Of a stretch of DNA of 64,000 nucleotides, positions 9,116 to 17,845 are shown piece after piece. How positions within the stretch are numbered: position 1 is the first letter of the stretch; every line of letters begins with the position of its first letter. The notes under the pieces were generated by a model, which was not told the origin of the DNA, made no database searches, and saw only the letters and a program-made list of their open reading frames with translations. Origin of the DNA: Pseudomaricurvus alcaniphilus (GTDB lineage Bacteria > Pseudomonadota > Gammaproteobacteria > Pseudomonadales > Cellvibrionaceae). A program made the translations under genes and the position numbers. Location of the stretch: the NCBI RefSeq assembly GCF_011440395.1, contig NZ_JAAOIX010000001.1, forward strand, positions 1,098,304 through 1,162,303. Direction: 5' to 3'.

Positions 9116-9345
9116 GCACATCTCATAACAGCACAAGTCACCTCAACTCAAGCCACCTCAACACGGCCCCCAACTTCAGCGACGCCGACGGATTTTATGC
9201 CGCCCTGACCGACGCTCACCGCGAGCTGGACCGGGACCAGAGTGAGCGCCTCAACGCCCGCCTGATCCTGCTGCTGGCCAACCACATTGGCGACTCAACC
9301 ATCCTGCAGGAAGCGCTGCAGGTGGCCAGTGAACTCGAGCGCTAA
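9112..9345 (+). CDS. Small DUF2783-like protein, candidate MhaB-type partner of the hydroxylase
   Basis: 77 residues. A low-complexity Ser/His/Asn-rich leader (about 1-20) is followed by a conserved-looking domain ending RLNARLILLLANHIGD, which I recognise as DUF2783-like. The ATG overlaps the hydroxylase stop (ATGA), so the two are translated together. By analogy with MhaB it may be a coupling or assembly protein for the flavoenzyme. Confidence 0.75.
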   Translation: MSTSHNSTSHLNSSHLNTAPNFSDADGFYAALTDAHRELDRDQSERLNARLILLLANHIGDSTILQEALQVASELER

Positions 9346-9418
9346 CCTGGCGCGGCACTTGTTAACTAACTGCTAACCACCACCCCGATTGGACTGATTG
9401 ACATTTACCGAGGCAACG

Positions 9419-10774
9419 ATGACCAACTCTAACAGCAACTATGCAAGCGCAAATAGCAACAACGCCAGCGCACTGCGGCCGACGGATTTACAATACCTGA
9501 ACGGCTTCGGCAATGAGCACGAAACCGAGGCCCTGCCCGGCGCCCTGCCGGTGGGCCAGTTCAGCCCCCAGGTTTGTCCCTACAAGCTCTACGCCGAGCA
9601 ATTCAGCAGCACGGCGTTTACCGCCGCGCGGCATGAAAACCGCCGCAGCTGGACCTATCGCCTGCGCCCCTCTATCGCCATGGGCCAATTCAAGTCTGTC
9701 GATGGCGGCCTGATTCGCAGCGCCCCCATCACCGAAGCCGACTGCCCGCCGGATGTTATGCGCTGGGATCCACTGCCGGTTCCCGACCAGCCCACCGATT
9801 TTGTCGACGGCCTGACCACCATTGCCGCCAACGGCGATGCCCGTGCCCAGCTCGGTGTGGCGGTGCACGTCTACTGCGCCAATAAGGGCATGGGCAAGCG
9901 CTATTTCTATTGCGCCGACGGTGAGTTGTTGTTTGTGCCCCAGCAGGGGGAGCTGCTGGCCTACACCGAGATGGGCATACTGCACGTCAAACCCGGTGAA
10001 ATCATGGTCATTCCGCGGGGCATCAAGTTCAAGATCGAACTGCCGGCGGGGCCTGTGCGCGGCTATATATGCGAGAACTACGGTGCCGATTTGCGCCTGG
10101 CCGAACGCGGCCCCGTCGGTGCCAATGGTTATGCCAACCAGCGCGACTTCCAGTACCCGAGCGCCTGGTTCGAAGATGTCGAGGGCAGCCACACCCTGCT
10201 GACCAAGTTCTGTGGCAAGCTGTTCGCTGCCGAACTGGATCACTCCCCTCTCGACGTAGTGGCCTGGGTGGGCAATTCCGCCCCCTACAAGTACGACCTT
10301 GCGCGCTTCAACGTGATCAATACCGTCAGCTACGACCATCCCGACCCGTCCATCTTTACCGTGTTGACCTCACCCAGTGATACTCACGGGGTCGCCAACC
10401 TGGACTTCGTGATCTTCCCGCCGCGCTGGATGGTGGCCGAAAACACCTTTCGCCCCCCCTGGTATCACCGTAATATCATGAGTGAATTCATGGGCTTGAT
10501 CGAGGGCGTTTACGACGCCAAGGAAAAGGGCTTCGTGCCCGGCGGCATGAGCTTGCACAACTGCATGACACCCCACGGCCCGGAAGCCGAGGTCTTTGCA
10601 AAGGCCTCCGCCGCGGATCTGCAACCGGAGCGCTACGACAACACCCTGGCCTTTATGTTTGAGTCGCGCTACGTCTTCGAGCCGACCCTTTTCGCACAAC
10701 AGACACCGCTGCGCCAGGCCGACTACCTGGCCTGCTGGGGCGACCTGAAAAAGTATTTTGACGGCCAAATCTAA
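9419..10774 (+). CDS. hmgA: Homogentisate 1,2-dioxygenase
   Basis: Non-haem iron(II) dioxygenase that opens the ring of homogentisate to maleylacetoacetate. The family N-terminal block [18 protein letters not shown] is present, and the iron ligands are visible as His-350 (PPWYH), Glu-356 (MSEFMG) and His-386 (TPHGPE), with the same 6 and 36 residue spacing as in the human enzyme (335/341/371). I start at ATG 9419 behind a GAGG; an in-frame TTG lies seven codons upstream. Length 451 is normal. The first residues are Ser/Asn/Ala-rich. Third gene of the rightward operon. Confidence 0.97.
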   Translation: MTNSNSNYASANSNNASALRPTDLQYLNGFGNEHETEALPGALPVGQFSPQVCPYKLYAEQFSSTAFTAARHENRRSWTYRLRPSIAMGQFKSVDGGLIRSAPITEADCPPDVMRWDPLPVPDQPTDFVDGLTTIAANGDARAQLGVAVHVYCANKGMGKRYFYCADGELLFVPQQGELLAYTEMGILHVKPGEIMVIPRGIKFKIELPAGPVRGYICENYGADLRLAERGPVGANGYANQRDFQYPSAWFEDVEGSHTLLTKFCGKLFAAELDHSPLDVVAWVGNSAPYKYDLARFNVINTVSYDHPDPSIFTVLTSPSDTHGVANLDFVIFPPRWMVAENTFRPPWYHRNIMSEFMGLIEGVYDAKEKGFVPGGMSLHNCMTPHGPEAEVFAKASAADLQPERYDNTLAFMFESRYVFEPTLFAQQTPLRQADYLACWGDLKKYFDGQI

Positions 10775-10805
10775 CCAACATAAACGAACATAACAGGTAC
10801 AAGCT

Positions 10806-12119
10806 ATGAATCAACTTAATGAAACCCACGACCCATCACTGACCAGCTGGGTAGCCTCCGCCAACCAGGACAGCGACTTCCCCATTCAAAACCTGCCCTT
10901 TGCCATCGTGCGTCGCGCCGGCAGCCAGGAAGCCTGGCGCGGTGCCGTCGCCATCGGCGACCAGGTGCTGGACCTGGCCGCAGCAGCTGCCAGCGGTGTT
11001 TTTACCGGTCTCGCCCAACAGGCTGCGCAAGCCGCTGCCGAACCCAAGCTCAACAGCCTGATGGCCATGGGCCCCGCCGCCAGCTCCGCCCTGCGCCTGG
11101 CCCTGTCCCGCGCCCTGCGCAGCGGCGCTGACGCCGAGGCGGCGCTGCAAAGCTGCCTGATCGCGCAGGCTGAGGTGGAATTCGACCTGCCTTGCCAGAT
11201 TGGCGATTACACCGACTTTTACACCTCCATTCATCACGCCACCGCAGTGGGCAAGCAATTTCGCCCGGACAACCCGCTGCTGCCCAACTACAAGTGGGTG
11301 CCCATCGGCTATCACGGCCGCAGCTCCACCATCGGTGTATCCGGCCAGTCTTTCCCCCGCCCGCAGGGACAGACCAAGGCCCCCGACGCCAGTGAGCCGA
11401 GTTTCGGTCCCAGCAAGAAACTCGATTATGAATTGGAACTGGGTGTCTTTATCGGCCAGGGCAACCAGCTCGGTGAGCGCATCGACATAAGCAAAGCTGA
11501 AGACCACGTATTCGGCTTCTGCCTGTTCAACGACTGGTCCGCCCGCGACCTGCAGGGCTGGGAATACCAGCCTCTGGGGCCCTTCCTGTCGAAAAACTTC
11601 GCCTCTACCGTCTCTCCCTGGATCGTGACCCTGGAAGCGCTGGCCCCTTACCGCGTGGCCTACACTCGTCCCGAAGGCGACCCGCAACCGCTGCCCTACC
11701 TGAGTTCAGACCACAATTCCGCGGCCGGCGGCCTCGACATCGCCATGCAGTGCCTGCTGCAAACCGAGGCCATGCGCGAGGCGTCCGAGCCGGCGCACCT
11801 GCTGGCGGAATCCAACTTCAAGTACTCCTACTGGACCGTGGCGCAGATGGTGACCCACCACAGTGTCAATGGCTGTGCCCTGCGCGCCGGCGACCTGCTC
11901 GGTTCGGGTACCCAGTCCGGTCCCGAGCACGAACAAGCCGGTTCCATCCTCGAACTCACTTACGGCGGCAAGCAGCCCGTGCAACTGCCCAACGGCGAGC
12001 AGCGCAGTTTCCTGGAGGACGGTGACAGCATCATCATGCGCGGCTACTGCGCCAAACCGGGCGCGGCGCGCATCGGCTTCGGTGAAGTGGTCAGCACAAT
12101 TTTACCGGCCAAACCCTAA
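10806..12119 (+). CDS. fahA: Fumarylacetoacetase
   Basis: Hydrolyses fumarylacetoacetate to fumarate and acetoacetate, the last step of the homogentisate route. 437 residues. The metal ligands fit the family: Asp-137 (TDFYTS), Glu-209 and Glu-211 (YELELG) and Asp-243 (FNDWSARD), with the catalytic His at about 144; the 32-residue gap between the second Glu and Asp equals that of mammalian FAH. It follows hmgA by 31 bp. Confidence 0.97.
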   Translation: MNQLNETHDPSLTSWVASANQDSDFPIQNLPFAIVRRAGSQEAWRGAVAIGDQVLDLAAAAASGVFTGLAQQAAQAAAEPKLNSLMAMGPAASSALRLALSRALRSGADAEAALQSCLIAQAEVEFDLPCQIGDYTDFYTSIHHATAVGKQFRPDNPLLPNYKWVPIGYHGRSSTIGVSGQSFPRPQGQTKAPDASEPSFGPSKKLDYELELGVFIGQGNQLGERIDISKAEDHVFGFCLFNDWSARDLQGWEYQPLGPFLSKNFASTVSPWIVTLEALAPYRVAYTRPEGDPQPLPYLSSDHNSAAGGLDIAMQCLLQTEAMREASEPAHLLAESNFKYSYWTVAQMVTHHSVNGCALRAGDLLGSGTQSGPEHEQAGSILELTYGGKQPVQLPNGEQRSFLEDGDSIIMRGYCAKPGAARIGFGEVVSTILPAKP

Positions 12120-12173
12120 CCCCATCGCAGGTGCCCCAGGCTGTGCCGGGGGCAACCGCAAACAGGAGCAGAC

Positions 12174-12803
12174 ATGGAACTCTTTAGCTACTTTCGTTCG
12201 TCCGCCGCCTACCGGGTGCGCATTGCCCTCAACCTGAAACAGATCGAGCACAGCATTGTGCCGGTCAACCTGCTCAACAGCGAGCAGCGCGGCGCCGAGT
12301 ATATGGCCCTGCAACCCCAGGGCCTGGTGCCCGCCCTGCGCCTCGCCGATGGCCGGGTGATATCGCAATCCACCGCCATACTGGAATACCTGGAGGCCGT
12401 TTTTCCCGCGCACCCGCTGCTGCCGGCCGACCCCTACCAGGCGGCGCAAGTGCGCAGCTGGGCCAACCTGATTGCCTGCGATATTCACCCGCTGGATAAT
12501 TTGCGCGTGCTCAAGTACCTGAAGCACAAGCTGGGGGTCAGTGACCCTGAAAAAGACAGCTGGTACCAGCACTGGATCCTGGAGGGCTTTCGGGCGCTGG
12601 AGTCGCAACTGGTGGCCGCACCCTACGCCGCCGGCGCACAGGTCACCCTGGCGGAAGTCTACCTGGTACCGCAGGTGTACAACGCCCTGCGCTTTAACAC
12701 CGATCTCGGCGAGTTTCCGAAGATCCGGAGCATCTACGCTGCCTGCAACGAACTGCCCGCGTTTCAGCAGGCGGCCCCGGAGCAGCAAGTGGACTGTCCC
12801 TGA
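12174..12803 (+). CDS. maiA: Maleylacetoacetate isomerase (zeta-class glutathione transferase)
   Basis: Glutathione-dependent cis-trans isomerisation of maleylacetoacetate to fumarylacetoacetate. The 209-residue protein starts MELFSYFRSSAAYRVRIAL, the zeta-class active-site motif, with Ala where eukaryotic enzymes have Cys (also absent in many bacterial MaiA). The GSH-binding QSTAILEYLE segment is present. Last gene of the block, 54 bp after fahA, with an AACAGGAG ribosome site. Confidence 0.95.
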   Translation: MELFSYFRSSAAYRVRIALNLKQIEHSIVPVNLLNSEQRGAEYMALQPQGLVPALRLADGRVISQSTAILEYLEAVFPAHPLLPADPYQAAQVRSWANLIACDIHPLDNLRVLKYLKHKLGVSDPEKDSWYQHWILEGFRALESQLVAAPYAAGAQVTLAEVYLVPQVYNALRFNTDLGEFPKIRSIYAACNELPAFQQAAPEQQVDCP

Positions 12804-12817
12804 GCCCCGTCTCTACC

Positions 12818-12842
12818 AGGCCGGCGCCTCCTGAGCCGGCCT
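12818..12842 (+). terminator. Hairpin after maiA
   Basis: AGGCCGGC (12818-12825) pairs exactly with GCCGGCCT (12835-12842), 15 bp after the maiA stop. Only a weak T stretch follows, so termination efficiency is uncertain. Confidence 0.5.
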
Positions 12843-13190
12843 TCCATTGCGCAGCAAACAATACGCCCCCATATTTTGATACAAAAATCCCTGCAATAAT
12901 CCACGCCAGTAATACTTCCAGAACAGAGAGCTTAGCTATCGGCCCGTAAGCGGCTCACAATTTTGCCCATCCCCACCCTTCAAATACCGCAAAAGAATAT
13001 CAACAGCCGCTTAATATAATATTTTTGGCAACAATGCGCCTACAGTACGATCGCCCCATTAATGGCGATGGCAGCATGCGGAAATTCGTCAATATTAGCG
13101 ATACTATTTATTTAAAAATATGTTATTTTAGTATCACTTATAAAAACACGTGAATTGACCTAACCATCAGCAAAGTAATGAGAGACGATA
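12843..13190. other. Non-coding paaK promoter region
   Basis: AT-rich stretch leading into paaK. It holds a TATAAT at 13015-13020 and another TATAAA at about 13139-13144, plus the operator-like pair listed separately. No open frame looks real. Confidence 0.5.
13094..13139. promoter_or_regulatory. Paired operator-like sites upstream of paaK
   Basis: TTAGTATCACTT at 13128-13139 is identical to the site at 7351-7362. An inverted partial copy lies at about 13094-13106 (minus strand ATAGTATCGCTAA, 9 of 12 matching). The downstream copy overlaps a possible -10 box (TATAAA), which would suit repression. The regulator is not identified. Confidence 0.45.
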
Positions 13191-14486
13191 ATGAAAAAAA
13201 ATCACAACCTCGAGCCATTGCACAGCATTGAACGGGCCAGCAGGGACGAACTGCAAGCCCTGCAGTTGCAGCGCATGCAACAGAGTCTGCAGCACGCTTA
13301 CGACAAGGTGCCCTTCTATCGGGACAGTTTTGACGCCAAAGGCGTGCACCCCACTGACCTCAAACAACTCAGCGACCTGGCGAAGTTTCCGTTCACGGTA
13401 AAATCCAATTTGCGCGACAATTACCCGTTCGGCCTGTTTGCCGAGTCCATGGATAACATCACCCGTATCCACGCCTCCAGTGGCACCACTGGCCAGCCCA
13501 CCGTGGTGGGCTATACCCAGCGCGATATCAACACCTGGGCTGACGTTGTGGCGCGCTCCATTCGCGCCGCCGGTGGCGATCACACCGACATCGTCCACGT
13601 GGCCTACGGCTATGGCTTGTTTACCGGTGGCCTGGGCGCCCACTACGGCGCCGAGCGGTTGGGCTGCGCGGTAGTGCCCATGTCCGGTGGCAACACCCAA
13701 AAGCAAGTCCAGCTGCTGCGTGACTTTGGCGCCAATATCATGATGGTTACTCCCTCCTATATGCTCAATGTGGTGGATGAATTCGAACGCCAGGGCATTG
13801 ACCCGCGCTCGCTGCCGCTGCGCACCGGTATCTTTGGGGCCGAGCCCTGGACCGAGGCCATGCGGTTGGAGATTGAAGAGCGCATGGGCATCGACGCGGT
13901 GGACATCTACGGCTTGTCGGAGGTGATGGGCCCCGGTGTTGCCCAGGAGTGCGTGGAAACCAAGGATGGCCCCACCATCTGGGAGGACCACTTCTATCCG
14001 GAGATCATCGATCCCGTTACCGGCGAAGTGCTGCCCGACGGCCAGGAGGGTGAGCTGGTATTCACCACCCTGACCAAGGAGGGTATGCCCATGATCCGCT
14101 ACCGCACCCGCGACCTGACCAAACTGCTGCCCGGCACTGTTCGCACCATGCGCCGTATGGGCAAAATCACCGGGCGCAGCGACGACATGCTGATCATCCG
14201 CGGAGTCAATGTGTTCCCGACCCAGATCGAGGAACAGTTGCTGTCGATCCCCAGTTGCGCGCCGCACTACCAGATCGACATCAGCAAGCAGGGTAACCTC
14301 GACCTGGTCACGATCAGCGTCGAACTGCACGACGGCGTCGACAGCTCTGTCGCGGCAGACGTCAGCCGTGAACTGGAGCAAAAGGTGAAAACAATGGTGG
14401 GAATTTCATCCAAGGTGCAGATCGTCGAACAGGGCTCCCTGCCCCGCTCGGAAGGCAAGGCCAAGCGGGTATTTGACCGGCGCTGA
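13191..14486 (+). CDS. paaK: Phenylacetate-CoA ligase
   Basis: AMP-forming ligase that activates phenylacetate to phenylacetyl-CoA, the entry to the paa pathway. 431 residues, normal for PaaK. The adenylate-forming P-loop is SSGTTGQPTVVGY (about 96-108), with YGLSEVMGPG and the C-terminal hinge GRSDDMLIIRGVNVFP. It stands apart from paaGIJYZ, directly after the homogentisate operon and behind its own promoter region, placing it where amine-derived phenylacetate would be captured. Confidence 0.96.
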   Translation: MKKNHNLEPLHSIERASRDELQALQLQRMQQSLQHAYDKVPFYRDSFDAKGVHPTDLKQLSDLAKFPFTVKSNLRDNYPFGLFAESMDNITRIHASSGTTGQPTVVGYTQRDINTWADVVARSIRAAGGDHTDIVHVAYGYGLFTGGLGAHYGAERLGCAVVPMSGGNTQKQVQLLRDFGANIMMVTPSYMLNVVDEFERQGIDPRSLPLRTGIFGAEPWTEAMRLEIEERMGIDAVDIYGLSEVMGPGVAQECVETKDGPTIWEDHFYPEIIDPVTGEVLPDGQEGELVFTTLTKEGMPMIRYRTRDLTKLLPGTVRTMRRMGKITGRSDDMLIIRGVNVFPTQIEEQLLSIPSCAPHYQIDISKQGNLDLVTISVELHDGVDSSVAADVSRELEQKVKTMVGISSKVQIVEQGSLPRSEGKAKRVFDRR

Positions 14487-14520
14487 AAAAAAAAGGGTGG
14501 CATCACATCAATGCCGCCCT
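14485..14520 (-). terminator. Minus-strand rho-independent terminator at the paaK 3' end
   Basis: AGGGTGGCAT (14494-14503) pairs with ATGCCGCCCT (14511-14520) with one G-T pair. The U-tract (nine T) is on the minus strand, immediately at the paaK stop codon, so it would stop leftward transcription entering paaK antisense. The plus strand has no T run. Confidence 0.55.
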
Positions 14521-14779
14521 GCCTGCAATACCTTCCTTCCTGTAATGACGCCTGGTCTACGACGCCATCCTGCCTGATTTTACAAAGCTTTTACGCTTGC
14601 CTCTAGCTTGTCATCCACCCGACGCTTGATAATGGCCCTGCCACTCGGGCAATCGGTGGATTGGCATCCATCTGATCTCTCCGCCTGCACTCGAGAGCAC
14701 CCGCACGGGCGTTGCGGCAACATCCGGCAACATAAAGCGTTAAAACAACAACACTAACTCTGAAAAACAGGTGAATCAA

Positions 14780-15184
14780 ATGAGTATGATGAAGGAATTC
14801 AAGGATTTCGCGGTCAAGGGCAACGTTATCGACATGGCCGTGGGTATCATTATTGGCGCCGCGTTTGGCAAGATCGTTTCGTCGTTTGTGGGGGATATTA
14901 TTATGCCGCCGATCGGGGTTCTTATTGGCGGAGTGGATTTTTCCAGCCTCGCCTATGTCCTGAAAGAGGCCGTGGGCACTGCCCCGGCCGTTACCATTAG
15001 CTACGGGAAATTTATCCAGACCCTGATCGACTTTACCATCATAGCGTTTGCCATCTTTATGGCGGTCAAGGGCATTAACTCGTTCAAGAAGAAGCAGGAA
15101 GAAGCACCCAAAGCGCCGCCGGCACCGAGCAAGGAAGAAGTACTGCTCGGCGAAATACGTGACTTGCTGAAAAATCGAAGTTAG
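14780..15184 (+). CDS. mscL: Large-conductance mechanosensitive channel MscL
   Basis: Homopentameric inner-membrane channel that opens under hypo-osmotic stress. 134 residues with the family layout: N-terminal [22 protein letters not shown]1 (about 15-45), periplasmic loop, TM2 (about 72-96, [16 protein letters not shown]) and a charged C-terminal helix ([12 protein letters not shown]). I place the start at ATG 14780, after an ACAGGTG ribosome site; a GTG three codons upstream is in frame. Stand-alone gene. Confidence 0.96.
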   Translation: MSMMKEFKDFAVKGNVIDMAVGIIIGAAFGKIVSSFVGDIIMPPIGVLIGGVDFSSLAYVLKEAVGTAPAVTISYGKFIQTLIDFTIIAFAIFMAVKGINSFKKKQEEAPKAPPAPSKEEVLLGEIRDLLKNRS

Positions 15185-15540
15185 ACACGGGCTAAATAAA
15201 CCAGGCATTACTTCGGCAACCGTCAGCAGTTGTGCAGATTGCTCACCCAGCGCTAACGAGGTGAGCAACTGCTTTCCTAATTACCACCTAAGCTAAGCGT
15301 CGTGCAGCCGGCACTATGTTAGGTCTGGCTTCGGGGGCTTGCTTTCAAGACCCTCGACAGCAGGGATGCTGTCGTGGAGCCTCCATGGATGGAACCTCGG
15401 CGAGTCTTGAAAGCAAGTCCCCGGAGCCAGGCCGGGAGCAAAGCTGCTGTCCCAAGGGCTACAGGGTATATGTTTACTATCGCCGATAGCTGGCTTATTC
15501 ATAGGCGTAATTAGGACTGCTTTTGTGACACCCCCGGCAC
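15185..15540. other. 356-bp non-coding region after mscL
   Basis: Convergent region between mscL and a cytochrome c gene. It holds a perfect 9-bp hairpin (TTGCTCACC 15239-15247, GGTGAGCAA 15260-15268) that could end mscL transcripts, and a large REP-like palindrome at 15322-15432. No gene seen. Confidence 0.6.
15322..15432. repeat. REP-like long palindrome
   Basis: The arms (about 15323-15350 and 15403-15431) are near-perfect reverse complements, including GCTTGCTTTCAAGAC against GTCTTGAAAGCAAG. Inside are smaller hairpins: GACAGCA (15356-15362) with TGCTGTC (15367-15373), and GAGCCTCCATGGATGGAACC. The core is similar to the element at 5009-5104. Confidence 0.65.
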
Positions 15541-16152
15541 TCAGGGCGCAATCTGGCTGTAATACTCTGCCACATCGGCGATCTGTTGATCGGTCAGCTC
15601 TTTGGCAATGACGTTCATCAGGCTGCCCTTGCGCTGGTCATTTTTAAACGCCAGCAACTGCTTCTGCAGGTACTGCGCCTGCTGCCCGGCCAGGTTTGGC
15701 CACTCGGTATTCACCGTCTTGCCGTATTTACCGTGGCAGGAAATACACAGTGCGCGCACTCGCTGGCCGTCTTCGTTAACCGCCACCGCTGGCTCTGGCG
15801 TCGGTGGTTCCATGCTGGAGTAATAATCAGCCAGTGCCTCGATTTGCCCGTCGCTGAGATTGGCAGCCATCGGCGACATCAGCGGGTCTTTGCGAGTACC
15901 GTCGCGAAAGGCTTGCATTTCGCTGATCAGGTAGCCTTGTCGCTGGCCAGCCAGGTTGGGCCACAGGGGATTGGCCGACATGCCGTTGGCACCGTGGCAG
16001 GCGACACAGGTTTGGGACAGCGCCGCGGCATCCGTTGCGGCCTGCGCCAGGTTAGCGATTGCAATCAGCGCTACGGCAAAAATGTAGCGCGGCAACGCAA
16101 TCTTTATACATAAACGATGCAGTAATAAATGGCTTTTCAATAGACGGATCAT
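15541..16152 (-). CDS. Dihaem cytochrome c4-like protein
   Basis: Periplasmic electron carrier of 203 residues. An N-terminal hydrophobic signal (about 20-38) is followed by two similar haem domains, with CVACH at 49-53 and CISCH at 136-140, each followed by a WPNLAGQ motif, the hallmark of cytochrome c4-like proteins. It lies at the end of the aromatic amine dehydrogenase cluster and may take electrons from it to an oxidase. It is too short for the MauG maturation enzyme. Confidence 0.88.
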   Translation of the reverse strand: MIRLLKSHLLLHRLCIKIALPRYIFAVALIAIANLAQAATDAAALSQTCVACHGANGMSANPLWPNLAGQRQGYLISEMQAFRDGTRKDPLMSPMAANLSDGQIEALADYYSSMEPPTPEPAVAVNEDGQRVRALCISCHGKYGKTVNTEWPNLAGQQAQYLQKQLLAFKNDQRKGSLMNVIAKELTDQQIADVAEYYSQIAP

Positions 16153-16227
16153 AGTTGTCGCTCTCTCGTTTTCTCGCGCTGGATCGGCAATTATCTTGCG
16201 GATCTACACTTGTTTATTCCGCAATGG

Positions 16228-16674
16228 CTATTCGGCACTGGTTGCTTCAACCACTTTCAGCTCGTCAACCAGCTCCTCGCGGTAAACCAGCACTTCCTGC
16301 AACGGGTGCTGGCGATAGCGTCCCACTTCTTCACCGCTGTAGGGCTGCCACTGGTCGGGAATACTGTGCTCGCCAAAGGTGAGGATTTTCCAGTTCAACA
16401 CTTCCGCCAGCAAATCGTTACTGAGGGTGGAGTTGGCTGAGCCCGGCACTCGCACCAGGTATTCGCGGCCTTTCTGGCTCTGCAGGAAATTGCCGATAAA
16501 ACCCTTCAGCCGCGGCACACTGTCGCTGCCCATGCCATCGCGGGTGTGGCAACCCTGGCAAAACATCTGGTAGTGGAACTTTGCCCGTGCCTCGTTCAGA
16601 TCCACTTCCGCCAGCAACCTGCTGCAGTTGAGGGTCAGCAACGCCAGGGCGATGCCGCGTAACAGGCCTTTCAT
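16228..16674 (-). CDS. Monohaem c-type cytochrome of the amine dehydrogenase cluster
   Basis: 148 residues with a signal peptide (1-22), one haem site CQGCH (39-43), and GMGSDSVPRLKGFIGNFL beyond it. The methionine ligand is not obvious. The ATG overlaps the stop of aauA (ATGA), so its production is coupled to the small subunit; it is the likely first electron acceptor or a maturation helper. I do not recognise a named family. Confidence 0.82.
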   Translation of the reverse strand: MKGLLRGIALALLTLNCSRLLAEVDLNEARAKFHYQMFCQGCHTRDGMGSDSVPRLKGFIGNFLQSQKGREYLVRVPGSANSTLSNDLLAEVLNWKILTFGEHSIPDQWQPYSGEEVGRYRQHPLQEVLVYREELVDELKVVEATSAE

Positions 16675-17192
16675 TGCTCTTCAAACGCCAGCCCCACCAC
16701 CACAGCGGTTGAGCAGTGATAGACGGAACTCTTTGAACCGAGGCACCAGTTCACATCGTTGGACTTGTCGGAGCGATACAGCGGCCGGTCACCCTCATCC
16801 CGCTGACACAAGCAGGTGGCACACTGGGTGGTGCCACAACAATCGTTGTAGGAAATCACGTAACTGCGGCCGTCGACCGGGTTACGGCAGGTGCCGATCC
16901 AGGTGATAGTGGACATCTCGGTACCCGGCGGGCAGCTGTTGTAGCTGCCGCCACAGCAACTGCACAGAAATCCATCCACGGCGCAGTAGCGCCAGTAGTC
17001 GCAACTGGTGGGGTCACCGTCTTCCGCCGGTCGCGCCGGCGCCGGATCAGCTGCTCGCGCCACCGGCAAAAGCGGGATACTGGCGCCCCCCACCAGCATG
17101 GCCCCGAGCCCCTTGATCACACCGCGGCGGGAACTCTGCTGGGCCACACTGCGGGCGGACTTTTCAAACCAGCGATCGAAAAGCTTAAACAT
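16671..17192 (-). CDS. aauA: Aromatic amine dehydrogenase light chain (TTQ subunit)
   Basis: Small catalytic subunit carrying tryptophan tryptophylquinone. A long leader with a twin-arginine motif (SRRGVIK) precedes a Cys-rich domain. Aligning to methylamine dehydrogenase beta, the TTQ tryptophans are Trp-98 (STITW) and Trp-149 (DVNWC), with the active-site Asp-73 (AVDG) and Asp-117 (YNDCC); all spacings (51, 25 and 19 residues) equal those of the Paracoccus protein (57/108, 32, 76). ATG 17192 follows a GGAGGTGA site and overlaps the aauD stop by one base. AADH rather than MADH is inferred from the island's arylacetate context. Confidence 0.93.
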   Translation of the reverse strand: MFKLFDRWFEKSARSVAQQSSRRGVIKGLGAMLVGGASIPLLPVARAADPAPARPAEDGDPTSCDYWRYCAVDGFLCSCCGGSYNSCPPGTEMSTITWIGTCRNPVDGRSYVISYNDCCGTTQCATCLCQRDEGDRPLYRSDKSNDVNWCLGSKSSVYHCSTAVVVGLAFEEQ

Positions 17193-17818
17193 CACTTCAC
17201 CTCCACGGCGAGAGACCGGGCATCAGCAGCGGGCGGATTGAGATAATCCTGGATGGATGCGACCCGGCGCTCCTTGGCTTCAAACAGGCTGTCGAGATGC
17301 TCGCGGGAGTTGATAATGCCCATGGACGCCACCTTGCCCTCCTCATCGATCACCACCGCGTAGGGCAACTTGGAAACACCGTAGGTCTTGCCCAGCAATT
17401 CCGACACCACGTAGGGGAACTTGTCCAAACCGTACTTTGCGATGTAACCCTTGTGATCCTGCTCCATGCCATCGCTGGCCAGCACCAGCCGCAACCAGTC
17501 AGCTTCGTGACTGGCGGCGGATTTCAGCGCCGGCAACAGGGTCTTGCACACCGGGCAATCGGGCGAGACAAAAAACAGCAGCTGCGATTTGCCATCTGCC
17601 GCGACGCCGCCGATATCCACCAGGGTGGAAGCGATAGTCTGCAACGCCATCTCCGGTGCCTTCTGCCCCACCTCCAGGTTTTTATTCACCGCCAGCGCAC
17701 CAGCCGGCGCCACCCGCTCATAGAGCACACCGATCTGGCGCGTGAGGGCGAGAATAACAATTCCCATCAGGATCACTGTGATCCAGAGAACAACGTTTGA
17801 TACGATCAATAGTTCCAT
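17192..17818 (-). CDS. aauD: Thioredoxin-like maturation protein MauD/AauD
   Basis: Membrane-anchored thiol-disulfide protein needed for disulfide formation or stability in the light chain. 208 residues: one N-terminal TM (about 5-27), then a thioredoxin fold with the active site CPVC at 88-91 and a cis-Pro segment VSKLPYAVVIDE. The light chain has many Cys, which explains the requirement. Operon gene between aauE and aauA. Confidence 0.9.
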   Translation of the reverse strand: MELLIVSNVVLWITVILMGIVILALTRQIGVLYERVAPAGALAVNKNLEVGQKAPEMALQTIASTLVDIGGVAADGKSQLLFFVSPDCPVCKTLLPALKSAASHEADWLRLVLASDGMEQDHKGYIAKYGLDKFPYVVSELLGKTYGVSKLPYAVVIDEEGKVASMGIINSREHLDSLFEAKERRVASIQDYLNPPAADARSLAVEVK

Positions 17819-17845
17819 GACATTCCCCTTATTATTAATTCGCTT

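Noticed and set aside
12174..12803. maiA as defective because the SSC active-site Cys is Ala
   Set aside because: Bacterial MaiA proteins often lack this Cys, and the rest of the motif and length are normal.
15541..16152. Candidate MauG for TTQ maturation
   Set aside because: Has two haem sites but is only 203 residues and carries the WPNLAGQ repeats of cytochrome c4-type proteins; MauG is about twice as large.
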